Assembly (NCBI GenBank): GCA_025361325.1
Contig: JANYAL010000207.1
Location: 1-17,526, forward strand
DNA length: 17,526 bases
Direction: 5' to 3'
Origin: Bacteroidota bacterium
Lineage (GTDB): Bacteria > Bacteroidota > Bacteroidia > Chitinophagales > Chitinophagaceae
Shown here: piece after piece, positions 1-6,970 of the stretch
How positions within the stretch are numbered: the first letter of the stretch is position 1
How the letters are laid out: every line of letters begins with the position of its first letter
Notes under the pieces: generated by a model
What the model was told of the DNA's origin: nothing
The model's input: the letters and a program-made list of their open reading frames with translations, nothing else
The model's database searches: none
Translations under genes and position numbers: made by a program

Positions 1-1
1 T

Positions 2-526
2 GACGAGGGGACACCCTTTTTTCCATCAAGTGGTTATGCTGTAGCAAGGATTCAATCGACTTTTGCAGCCAGGTATTATCGGGAGACTTTTTCTATGAAA
101 ATATATATTGGATATTTTTTTAACCATGACAGCCCTTTACGTTCAGAAAAACACGTAAATCAAAAAATTGTGCATGCCGCCCAAAGTATAGCTGGCGGAC
201 GCAAGGAGAAACTAGTGCTTGGAAATATTGAGGTAAAAAAGGAGTTCAATTTTGCGGGAGATATAGTCGCTGCAACATGGGAAATGATAAACCAGGAAAA
301 GATCTTTGAAGCTGTTATTGGAAGTGGGGTCGCTTATTCCATACAGCAGTGGGTTGAATATTGTTTCGGTATATTGAATCTGGAATGGCAAGACTATATT
401 GAGCTGGATGAAAAGTTTATTCCGGAATATGAGATATTAGTGAGTAATCCCGGTTTAATAATGCAAACAGGATGGAAACCTATTGTTAATATTTTCCAGT
501 TGGCTGATATGATGATTAAGGCCTAA
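2..526 (+). CDS. GDP-mannose 4,6-dehydratase-like SDR, 5' end outside the window
   Basis: This is the C-terminal part (174 codons) of an extended short-chain dehydrogenase/reductase that acts on a nucleotide sugar. The frame is open from base 2, so the gene starts left of the window; the ATG at 95 is an internal methionine. The best match by eye is the GDP-mannose 4,6-dehydratase family, which makes GDP-4-keto-6-deoxymannose from GDP-mannose in the cytoplasm. Support comes from the active-site stretch SSGYAVAR (bases 26-49), the conserved FFNHDSPLR block around base 120 (family form FNHESPRRG), LVLGNIEVKKEFNFAGD in place of the usual LGNL..RDWGHAKD, and a C-terminal TGWKP. The Lys of YxxxK is Arg here and the usual RDWG is KEF, so it is a divergent member and its exact substrate is uncertain. 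The next gene starts one base after its stop, which suggests a polysaccharide operon. Confidence 0.8.
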   Translation, partial: DEGTPFFPSSGYAVARIQSTFAARYYRETFSMKIYIGYFFNHDSPLRSEKHVNQKIVHAAQSIAGGRKEKLVLGNIEVKKEFNFAGDIVAATWEMINQEKIFEAVIGSGVAYSIQQWVEYCFGILNLEWQDYIELDEKFIPEYEILVSNPGLIMQTGWKPIVNIFQLADMMIKA

Positions 527-527
527 T

Positions 528-1667
528 ATGAAAAAGATTCTAATACTTTTTGATGGTCCTCATCTTGCCTTTTCCCCCACTCCCATACAACTGTATGATC
601 AGCTTTGTAGTAATTATGATGTAACAATCATTGCTCAGAATCCTGAAAATTTCACAGGGCAGGAAGTGGCAGGACGAAAAGTATTGTATCATCGGTATTA
701 TGCAGTAAAGGGAAGGATATTATACAGGTTATTCTTTAAATTACTGCTCCTGTTTAATAAAGATGCAAAGCTATTTAGAAAGAAGGGTCTCTCCTACCGG
801 GATTATTTATTTAAATTCAGGTTTCTAAAGAGGAACCTGAGTAGGTACAATTATAGCAGGATAATCTGCATTGATATAGCTAATCTTTTTTACTGCTCGT
901 TGCTAAAGAAAAAAATAGATTTTCTTTCACTTGAACTTACCCAAAAACAGGATCTGTTGACCACAGTTGATGAAAGAATGATCAATTGTGTTATTATACA
1001 GAGTATGGAACGTTTTCATTATCTGTTTAAAGAAAAAATATACAAGATATTCCTGATTCAAAATGCGCCTGTGTATAGAGAGATGGAGATCGATTTAGTT
1101 TCACGTAAGAATTTGATATTTGCAGGATCAGCAATAGATGCATTCGGTTTTTATCATTGTTTGCGATATTTAAAACAATATCCCGATGAAGTGATGGTGG
1201 TGCAGGGTGCTATTTTTCGGGCTGATAGGGAAAGAGTGAAAGAAGATTACACTGAATTATTAGAAGACAAACGACTTGCTTTCAATGATCTATATCTAGA
1301 TAATGATGATGTAGTTAATTTTATCACTGAGTTTCAGATAGGGTTTTGCTTTTATAACTTTGAGGACCCTATGATATTAAAAAATTATTACAATTATATT
1401 TCTGCTCCTTCAGGGAAAATGTTTAAATATCTGGCTGCAGGAGTACCGGTTGTATGCAGTAATATTTTGGGTTTTCAATTTGTTGATGATTTCGAATGTG
1501 GGATAAGGATAACTGAATTGTCTGAAAAGGCAATTCGTGATGCGGTGGTGAAGATCCGTTCTTCATATCCTTTTTATGTCGAAAATGCCAAAACGGCTGC
1601 AAAGTATTATAGTTTCGACAAAGCTGTTGCGCCTTATTTGGTGTATTTAAAAAATCAGTTGCTGTAA
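528..1667 (+). CDS. Glycosyltransferase, GT-B fold (GT4/GT1-like)
   Basis: Predicted cytoplasmic glycosyltransferase of 379 residues that would add a sugar to a lipid-linked glycan. The N-terminus (KKILILFDGPHLAFSPTP) has the first beta-strand and loop of a GT-B donor/acceptor fold. The C-terminal half carries the nucleotide-sugar region APSGKMFKYLAAGVPVVCS (about residues 294-312), the family pattern P.K.xEYLAAG.PVV. The usual Glu of that pattern is Lys-Met-Phe-Lys here, and no classical E-x7-E motif is evident, so the retaining GT4 assignment is tentative. The ATG follows the upstream stop by one base (TAA-t-ATG), so the two genes are probably co-transcribed. The gene is visibly AT-rich: a hand count of bases 841-900 gives 20 G+C in 60, lower than the genes after 2641. 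The acceptor and donor sugars cannot be inferred. Confidence 0.75.
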   Translation: MKKILILFDGPHLAFSPTPIQLYDQLCSNYDVTIIAQNPENFTGQEVAGRKVLYHRYYAVKGRILYRLFFKLLLLFNKDAKLFRKKGLSYRDYLFKFRFLKRNLSRYNYSRIICIDIANLFYCSLLKKKIDFLSLELTQKQDLLTTVDERMINCVIIQSMERFHYLFKEKIYKIFLIQNAPVYREMEIDLVSRKNLIFAGSAIDAFGFYHCLRYLKQYPDEVMVVQGAIFRADRERVKEDYTELLEDKRLAFNDLYLDNDDVVNFITEFQIGFCFYNFEDPMILKNYYNYISAPSGKMFKYLAAGVPVVCSNILGFQFVDDFECGIRITELSEKAIRDAVVKIRSSYPFYVENAKTAAKYYSFDKAVAPYLVYLKNQLL

Positions 1668-1771
1668 TGGCATGATCGGACCGAAACTTGGGTTATCTAA
1701 AAATCAAAAGATCATGATGATTATTTGAAGAACCGGCAATTGATATTTCATTGTAAGAATTAAGTAAACAT

Positions 1772-2641
1772 ATGTCTCAGCATTCTGGTAGTGAAAAATC
1801 CAGTGTTACTGTTTTTCACCTGATTTGGATTCCTTTCGGAATTGCAGTTTTTAAGGATTTCCTTAATTCTTATAAAGATAAGCTTGCAGGATTTGAACAT
1901 TACCTGGTACTTTTATTCAACGGTGTTCAAAATGAATCAGAAACTTTGCAATACCATCATCTTATCAAATCCATGAGTATAAATTATTCGCATTATAGTT
2001 TTTCAAATGGCCAGGATATTGATATTTATATTAAAGCCACTGCTAAGGTCTCTTCGGAATATGTTCTTTTCTTTAACAGTTATTCTGTAATACTTGCTGA
2101 TAACTGGTTGTACAATTATATAAAGGCTTTTTCAATTGAAAAAACAGCTTTGGTCGGGGCATCAGCTTCAAATATGAGTTATTATTCTGCTACTTTCCAA
2201 AAGCATACCACTCAATGGGAAGGCAATAAAGGAATAATAAATAATCTCAGGAAATATAAATTATTCATGAAGGCTTTGATATACTGGAGATTCCTATTCA
2301 AACCTTTTCCAAATCCACACCTTCGTTCAAATGCATTTATGTTAAGACGTACTGATTTTCTGGATTTGTGCAAAAAACCAATTGACACAAAATTCATTGC
2401 CTACCAATTTGAAAGCGGGCGGCAAAGCATGACTAATCATTTTCTAAAAGAGGGACTTAATGTTCTGGTTTTGGATAAGCATGGGAATGTATATGGTCCA
2501 CCTGACTGGGAAAAAAGTTCAACTTTCTGGATTAACGAACAGGAAAATCTGCTGGTCTCTGATAATCAGACCCGCTTATACCAGGAGGCTGATTCTGAAA
2601 CAAGAAGATCGATGGCTAAACTGGCATGGGGTGTATCATGA
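1772..2641 (+). CDS. GT-A-like glycosyltransferase-related protein without visible DXD
   Basis: A 289-residue protein in a glycosyltransferase operon. It resembles a divergent GT-A (GT2-like) domain rather than any enzyme I can name. It has a Rossmann-like start (VTVFHLIWIPFGI), a hydrophobic strand YVLFF followed by NSYSVILADNWL (about residues 97-113) where the metal-binding DXD of GT2 enzymes would lie, then LVGASASNMSYY and PNPHLRSNAFMLRR, which resemble acceptor-side segments. No DXD or ED catalytic pair is obvious, so it may use other residues or be inactive. There is no signal peptide or membrane helix. A 104-base gap with no gene separates it from the gene before; its last codon overlaps the next start as ATGA (2638-2641), which implies translational coupling. 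It is the most AT-rich gene here (bases 1981-2040: 16 G+C of 60). The function is an inference from context. Confidence 0.65.
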   Translation: MSQHSGSEKSSVTVFHLIWIPFGIAVFKDFLNSYKDKLAGFEHYLVLLFNGVQNESETLQYHHLIKSMSINYSHYSFSNGQDIDIYIKATAKVSSEYVLFFNSYSVILADNWLYNYIKAFSIEKTALVGASASNMSYYSATFQKHTTQWEGNKGIINNLRKYKLFMKALIYWRFLFKPFPNPHLRSNAFMLRRTDFLDLCKKPIDTKFIAYQFESGRQSMTNHFLKEGLNVLVLDKHGNVYGPPDWEKSSTFWINEQENLLVSDNQTRLYQEADSETRRSMAKLAWGVS

Positions 2642-3651
2642 ATACCTACTCTATCATATTACCAGTAAAGAACGGCGGTCATTATTTAAAAGAATGTGTA
2701 AATAGTATCCTTGCTCAGAATCGTAAAGACTTCACCCTTACCGTTCTCGATAATTTCAGTACCGACGGTACAGTTGAATGGTTGAAACATTTGAATGACT
2801 GGCGGATCCAAATTTGTACTTCAGACCGTCCTTTGAGCATAGAGAATAACTGGGCTAGGATAAAGGATGTGAATAAGAACGAATTCATGACCATCATCGG
2901 TCATGATGACCTACTACACCCCAATTATTTGGAGATCATGGGTAGACTGATCAGCAGACATCCGAAGGCCAGCCTTTACCAGGCCCATTTTAAATACATT
3001 GATGAAAGAGGTGAACTTGTCAGACATTGCCAGGTCATGAAAGAGACCCTCTTTGCGGATGAATTTCTGGCAGGAGAAATGAAGCGTACGATGGACAGCA
3101 TGGGTACAGGTTATATGATGCGCAGCCATGATTATGATGCGGTTGGAGGCATTTCACCACTTTATCCCAACCTGATATTCGCGGATTATGAATTGTGGAT
3201 GAAACTGATCATGATTGGGTATATGGCTATTGCTGCGGAAGAAATATTTTCATACCGGTTGCATGATAGTGTTTCCAGACTCACCGGAGGTGAAACTTAC
3301 CAACTTGCATTTGGCCGGTATATGCAATTTTTAAGCGGGTGCCGGTCCATTGACCCCGCTGTTGCTCATACGATCGACCGGTATGGGAAGCAGATGCTGC
3401 TCTATTTTTGTGAAAGTCTTTCTCACCGGTTGCTAAAGACATCAAAAAAAGGCCGGACCATTTCTGTCGGGGATTTTATTAAGCAGTGTCATTGCTATGC
3501 AGGAACGCTTATCCCAGGTCAGCATTTCAGGCCAATGCTGAGAATAGGTATCTTTGCATCCCGTATGTTGGATAATAGGACAGGTCTAAAGTTGTACAAA
3601 TTATATAAGAGATTTACTGTGGGTAAAGTTGCTAAATCTGTCCAATCATGA
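2638..3651 (+). CDS. Family 2 glycosyltransferase
   Basis: Predicted cytoplasmic GT2 (GT-A fold, inverting) glycosyltransferase of 337 residues. The N-terminus YSIILPVKNGGHYLKECVNS is the canonical GT2 first strand and helix, LDNFSTDGT (residues 37-45) is the nucleotide-binding DxSxDGT-like motif, IIGHDDLLHP (about 86-95) holds the DXD-equivalent HDD, and FADYELWMKL is the usual position of the catalytic acidic residue. I chose ATG 2638 over the in-frame ATG 2626: it gives MNTYSIILPV, the normal length before the first strand, and forms an ATGA overlap with the upstream stop. The 3' end overlaps the next start in the same way (ATGA at 3648-3651). Base composition is clearly higher in G+C than the two genes before it. 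The donor sugar and acceptor are unknown. Confidence 0.88.
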   Translation: MNTYSIILPVKNGGHYLKECVNSILAQNRKDFTLTVLDNFSTDGTVEWLKHLNDWRIQICTSDRPLSIENNWARIKDVNKNEFMTIIGHDDLLHPNYLEIMGRLISRHPKASLYQAHFKYIDERGELVRHCQVMKETLFADEFLAGEMKRTMDSMGTGYMMRSHDYDAVGGISPLYPNLIFADYELWMKLIMIGYMAIAAEEIFSYRLHDSVSRLTGGETYQLAFGRYMQFLSGCRSIDPAVAHTIDRYGKQMLLYFCESLSHRLLKTSKKGRTISVGDFIKQCHCYAGTLIPGQHFRPMLRIGIFASRMLDNRTGLKLYKLYKRFTVGKVAKSVQS

Positions 3652-4778
3652 AAGTAGCGATCAATTGCTGGGTTCTCAGGAATAAACAACTGGATGGTAT
3701 CGGGTATTTTACAGTCAATACCATATCTCGGATCATAAAAGCTCATCCGGAGGACCAGTTCCTAATTTTGTGTGATAAACATTTCACGGAAGATTATTTT
3801 GAACTTCCCAATGTTAGAAAGTACCGGTTATTTCCTGCACTGAGGCACCCCCTGTTGTATATATTTTACATGGAATGCAGACTGCCTCTATTCCTTCGGA
3901 AACACCGTCCTGATGTATTTGTCTCTGCAGACGGTTTTCTAAGCCTGTCGTCAGGTTGCAAACAATTGCCCATCATATATGATATCAATTTTGAACACAG
4001 GCCTGAGGACCTCAGGCTTAAGAACCGTATTTATTTCAGGTATTTTTTCAAACGATTTGTCAGAAAGGCAAGTAGGATAGCGACCATATCTGAATTCAGT
4101 AAAAGAGATATCGGTTCCTTTTATGGGATCGATTCGGAAAAGATTGACAATGTGTCCTGTGGCATTAGTAGTAATTTTTCACCATTGCATATGACAGAGG
4201 TAAATGAAATACGATCTAAATGGAGTGCCGGAAAACAATATTTCTTTTTTGTCGGTTCCATGCATCCCCGGAAGAACATCGTGAGGCTGATTGAGGCGTT
4301 TACTCTTTTTAAAAAACATACTGGCTCGGATGTTAAACTTTTACTGGCCGGTTCCATATTATGGCAGAAGACAGCAATTGAACAAACCTATGCTGATAGC
4401 GACTATAAGGCGGATATCGTGTTCACCGGCCGTTTGAGCGATTATGATCTTCAGAAAGTTCTCGGTGCTTCACTGGCATTGACTTTTGTACCGGTATTTG
4501 AAGGATTTGGCCTTCCCATTGTTGAAGCCATGCAATGTGGGGTCCCGATTATTTGTTCCAATGTGACTTCCATGCCTGAAGTGGCAGGTGAAGCCACCTT
4601 GCTGGTAGACCCTTATAATGTTGAGCAAATTGCAGAGGCCATGGAGCGGTTATTTACCGACAAGGTGCTTCAAAATCAATTGATTGAAAAGGGGTATCAA
4701 CAAAAACAACATTTCTCCTGGGATAAGACTGCAGGTTTGCTTTGGAATTCGATTTCTTTAGTTGCAAGTGAAAAATAG
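3648..4778 (+). CDS. Family 4 glycosyltransferase (retaining, GT-B)
   Basis: A 376-residue glycosyltransferase that probably extends a surface polysaccharide at the cytoplasmic face. The N-terminal domain has DGIGYFTVNTI (about 16-26), the glycine loop common in mannosyl/rhamnosyl GT4 enzymes such as WbaZ-like proteins. FFVGSMHPRKNIVRLIEAF (about 200-218) marks the start of the C-terminal donor-binding domain with its basic R-K pair. EGFGLPIVE (285-293) is the diagnostic E-x7-E motif, followed by AMQCGVPIICSNVTSMPEVAGEATLLVDP. Its length is normal for the family. It is the last gene of the + strand operon and is translationally coupled to the GT2 gene by ATGA. Its TAG stop at 4776-4778 directly abuts the stop of the opposing gene, so no separate terminator lies between them. 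Confidence 0.9.
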   Translation: MKVAINCWVLRNKQLDGIGYFTVNTISRIIKAHPEDQFLILCDKHFTEDYFELPNVRKYRLFPALRHPLLYIFYMECRLPLFLRKHRPDVFVSADGFLSLSSGCKQLPIIYDINFEHRPEDLRLKNRIYFRYFFKRFVRKASRIATISEFSKRDIGSFYGIDSEKIDNVSCGISSNFSPLHMTEVNEIRSKWSAGKQYFFFVGSMHPRKNIVRLIEAFTLFKKHTGSDVKLLLAGSILWQKTAIEQTYADSDYKADIVFTGRLSDYDLQKVLGASLALTFVPVFEGFGLPIVEAMQCGVPIICSNVTSMPEVAGEATLLVDPYNVEQIAEAMERLFTDKVLQNQLIEKGYQQKQHFSWDKTAGLLWNSISLVASEK

Positions 4779-5741
4779 TCAGTTTATTTTTTGCATCCAG
4801 TAATCAATAATATCTGTCAGGCTTTTGTCCAACGTAATTTCAGGTCGCCAACCCATTTCCCGGTGCAGTTTATCAAAAGAACCAATGATACGTTTATTTT
4901 CATTGGGACGTATCAAATCCGGGTTCACCTGAATATTGATCTTCAGATTAAGAATAGCACTCAATTTAAGGATGATCTCTCTTAGTATGATGCCTTTTCC
5001 TGAACAGATATTGTACACTTCACCCTTTCTTCCTTTTTTCAGTAAAAGATAATATGCTTTAACGACATCTCTTACATCCACAAAATCACGCGTGATTGCA
5101 GTATTTCCGGTGATAAGGGTATGATTCGTTTCATTCTCCCTGGTCAACTGAACTAGTTGTCGTGCAAATGATGAGATGACAAAATTTTCCTTTTGTCCCG
5201 GTCCGATGTGATTGAAAGATCTTGTGATAATGATGTCAAGGCCAAATCCATCGGCATAGATTTTAGACAACATCTCCTGCGATACCCTGGCCACTGCATA
5301 GGGACTTAACGGATTTAAGGCATTTTCTTCTGTAAGCGGTAATGCTTCTTGAGATACTTCCCCGTATTCCTCAGAGGAACCCACCGACAGGATCCGGCTT
5401 TTGATTTTATTGATCCTGACCTGTTCCACCAGGTTCAGGAATATATTTGTGTTATTGACAAAACTGTCGAGTGGGGTATGCCAGCTTTGTGCAACGCTAC
5501 TCACCGAAGCAAGATGCAGTATGTATTCCGGTTCAAAAGCAATAAGTATTTCATTGACCATTTGCCTGTTCAGTAAGTCAATATCCCTGAAGGTGATGTT
5601 TAGCGCGGGATAGTTATTCAGGTCAAAATCGGGTGGGTTCTTGTCAATGCCTAGCACTTCTGAACCCGGCTCAGTGTCATTCAACAGGTTCAGAAAATGA
5701 ACACTTACGAATCCTGTAAAACCGGTGATCAGAATTTTCAT
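4779..5741 (-). CDS. GDP-6-deoxy-4-keto-mannose reductase-like SDR (RMD type)
   Basis: A complete 320-residue extended SDR that probably reduces the 4-keto group of a GDP-deoxyhexose (RMD type, giving GDP-D-rhamnose) or dehydrates GDP-mannose. The start MKILITGFTGFVS (1-13) is the NAD(P)-binding loop, with Ser where the third glycine often lies. DIDLLN (53-58) fits the adenine-binding acidic patch, LSVGSSEEYG (118-127) gives the catalytic Ser, and SPYAVAR (146-152) is the YxxxK motif with Arg as its last residue (Y148, R152). RSFNHIGPGQ and TRDFVDVRDV are standard for the GMD/RMD branch. It pairs logically with the GMD-like gene at the left edge, although it is on the other strand. It is followed 34 bases upstream by a GT4 gene on the same strand. 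The family is secure; the exact reaction is not. Confidence 0.82.
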   Translation of the reverse strand: MKILITGFTGFVSVHFLNLLNDTEPGSEVLGIDKNPPDFDLNNYPALNITFRDIDLLNRQMVNEILIAFEPEYILHLASVSSVAQSWHTPLDSFVNNTNIFLNLVEQVRINKIKSRILSVGSSEEYGEVSQEALPLTEENALNPLSPYAVARVSQEMLSKIYADGFGLDIIITRSFNHIGPGQKENFVISSFARQLVQLTRENETNHTLITGNTAITRDFVDVRDVVKAYYLLLKKGRKGEVYNICSGKGIILREIILKLSAILNLKINIQVNPDLIRPNENKRIIGSFDKLHREMGWRPEITLDKSLTDIIDYWMQKIN

Positions 5742-5775
5742 TTATATTGTTTGAGAATGATGCCATAAAGTTAAA

Positions 5776-6912
5776 TCATTCCGCATTGGTTATACAATCC
5801 GCTGCCCCCTCAGCGATCCGGCCCCAATAAAAGTGATGGTAGAAATCCATAGGGATGGTCGCTTTTATGTCGAGTCGGACTACTTCATCAGCAAATCCCT
5901 GCCAGTCATTGACTGATATCAGTTTCAATTTACTGCCAGTTAGGTTCAATGGAATCCCGGTAGCCCCGTCAGGAGTACTAATTACTGACAGATCATATCC
6001 GAGTGCCTCTACTACTTTTGTCTTTATACCTCCACCATCCGTTACAGGGTTTATAAAGATATCCGCTGCTTTGTAGAAAAGAGTGATATCTTTCACAAAA
6101 CCTGCATAAATGATGTTCTTATCCCTGTAATCCATAAGATTGTTGTAATTGGAGGGTAGGTTACTACCGCAGATAATAATACTGTAAACAAGGTCCTTTT
6201 TGGCCATGAGCATCGGATTTAATACGTCGAGAATGATATCCAGTGCTTTACGGTTAGGGAAATAGTCAAGTGTGCCGTTAAAAAGTAGTATCCTTGCTTC
6301 TTTAACAATATTATAAGAATTGCAGATATCTTGTTTTGCCCGAATCTTTTCTTCCGGTGTCGGTGCCTGAGTTAGTTCAAAACCATAGGTAATGGTGAAA
6401 CATCGGGAGGATTCAAGCCGGAATTTACGGACAGCGAATTCCCTGTCTTCGTCATGAATAAAAAAATTAAGGTCTGCCTTCCGGTGTGTTATTTTCTCAT
6501 AATTCAGTAATAAGCCCCACCACCATCTACCCAGGCTTTTAAACCGGAGTCCTTCAATATTATGTGAATGAATGACCAGTTTCAACTTGCAACTCCATTT
6601 TAATAACTGGCCCAGCCAGCCATAATAAGGATGCTCCAGGATAAGGTGTGTGACACCTGTCTTATGTATCAATTTTTTTAATTTAAAAAAAAGTTGGGGA
6701 TTGATATATCTCCATTTTGAATGACCGAGTAACGGAGTAAAGTTAATGGAGTAATTTTCGGGTAGTAAATTATCATTTGTTGAGATGATGGTTACAGGCA
6801 ATAATCTGTTAAGGTGATCATAAAAGAATGCGATCCCTTTTTGTCCACCCATTTTTGCAGGATATACTTTATAAGGAACAATAACAGCGATATTGATCTT
6901 GTTTTTTGGCAT
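5776..6912 (-). CDS. Family 4-like glycosyltransferase
   Basis: A GT-B fold glycosyltransferase of 378 residues from the chosen start. Visible features are the N-terminal INIAVIVPYKVYPAKMGGQ, with the Gly-rich loop of GT4 proteins; VIHSHNIEGLRF, the acceptor-side His motif; LLFNGTLDYFPNRKALD, the domain junction; and DIFINPVTDGGGIKTKVVEA, where Glu of a GGGxxxKxxE pattern contacts the donor nucleotide, followed by LGYDLSVISTPDGATGI. I chose ATG 6912 because MPKNKINIAVIVPYK starts right at the first beta-strand. The frame stays open to a TTG at 6933 and an ATG at 6927, so up to seven more residues are possible. It lies 34 bases upstream of the RMD-like gene and 58 bases downstream of the YfhO gene, so the three may share a transcript. 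The sugar specificity is unknown. Confidence 0.82.
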   Translation of the reverse strand: MPKNKINIAVIVPYKVYPAKMGGQKGIAFFYDHLNRLLPVTIISTNDNLLPENYSINFTPLLGHSKWRYINPQLFFKLKKLIHKTGVTHLILEHPYYGWLGQLLKWSCKLKLVIHSHNIEGLRFKSLGRWWWGLLLNYEKITHRKADLNFFIHDEDREFAVRKFRLESSRCFTITYGFELTQAPTPEEKIRAKQDICNSYNIVKEARILLFNGTLDYFPNRKALDIILDVLNPMLMAKKDLVYSIIICGSNLPSNYNNLMDYRDKNIIYAGFVKDITLFYKAADIFINPVTDGGGIKTKVVEALGYDLSVISTPDGATGIPLNLTGSKLKLISVNDWQGFADEVVRLDIKATIPMDFYHHFYWGRIAEGAADCITNAE

Positions 6913-6970
6913 ACATAAAAGATACATTGGCAATAGTTATATAACCAGTGTATCTGACATTACTATTATT

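Noticed and set aside
1668..1771. Possible promoter in the 104-base gap before the GT-A-like gene
   Set aside because: A TTTG is present but the best downstream box has two mismatches to TAnnTTTG, which is too weak to claim.
2626..2637. Earlier ATG at 2626 as the start of the GT2 gene
   Set aside because: It adds only four residues before the conserved first strand; ATG 2638 gives the usual ATGA coupling.
6913..6933. TTG 6933 or ATG 6927 as the start of the GT4 gene
   Set aside because: They are possible, but ATG 6912 places the start directly before the first beta-strand; the extra residues show no conserved feature.
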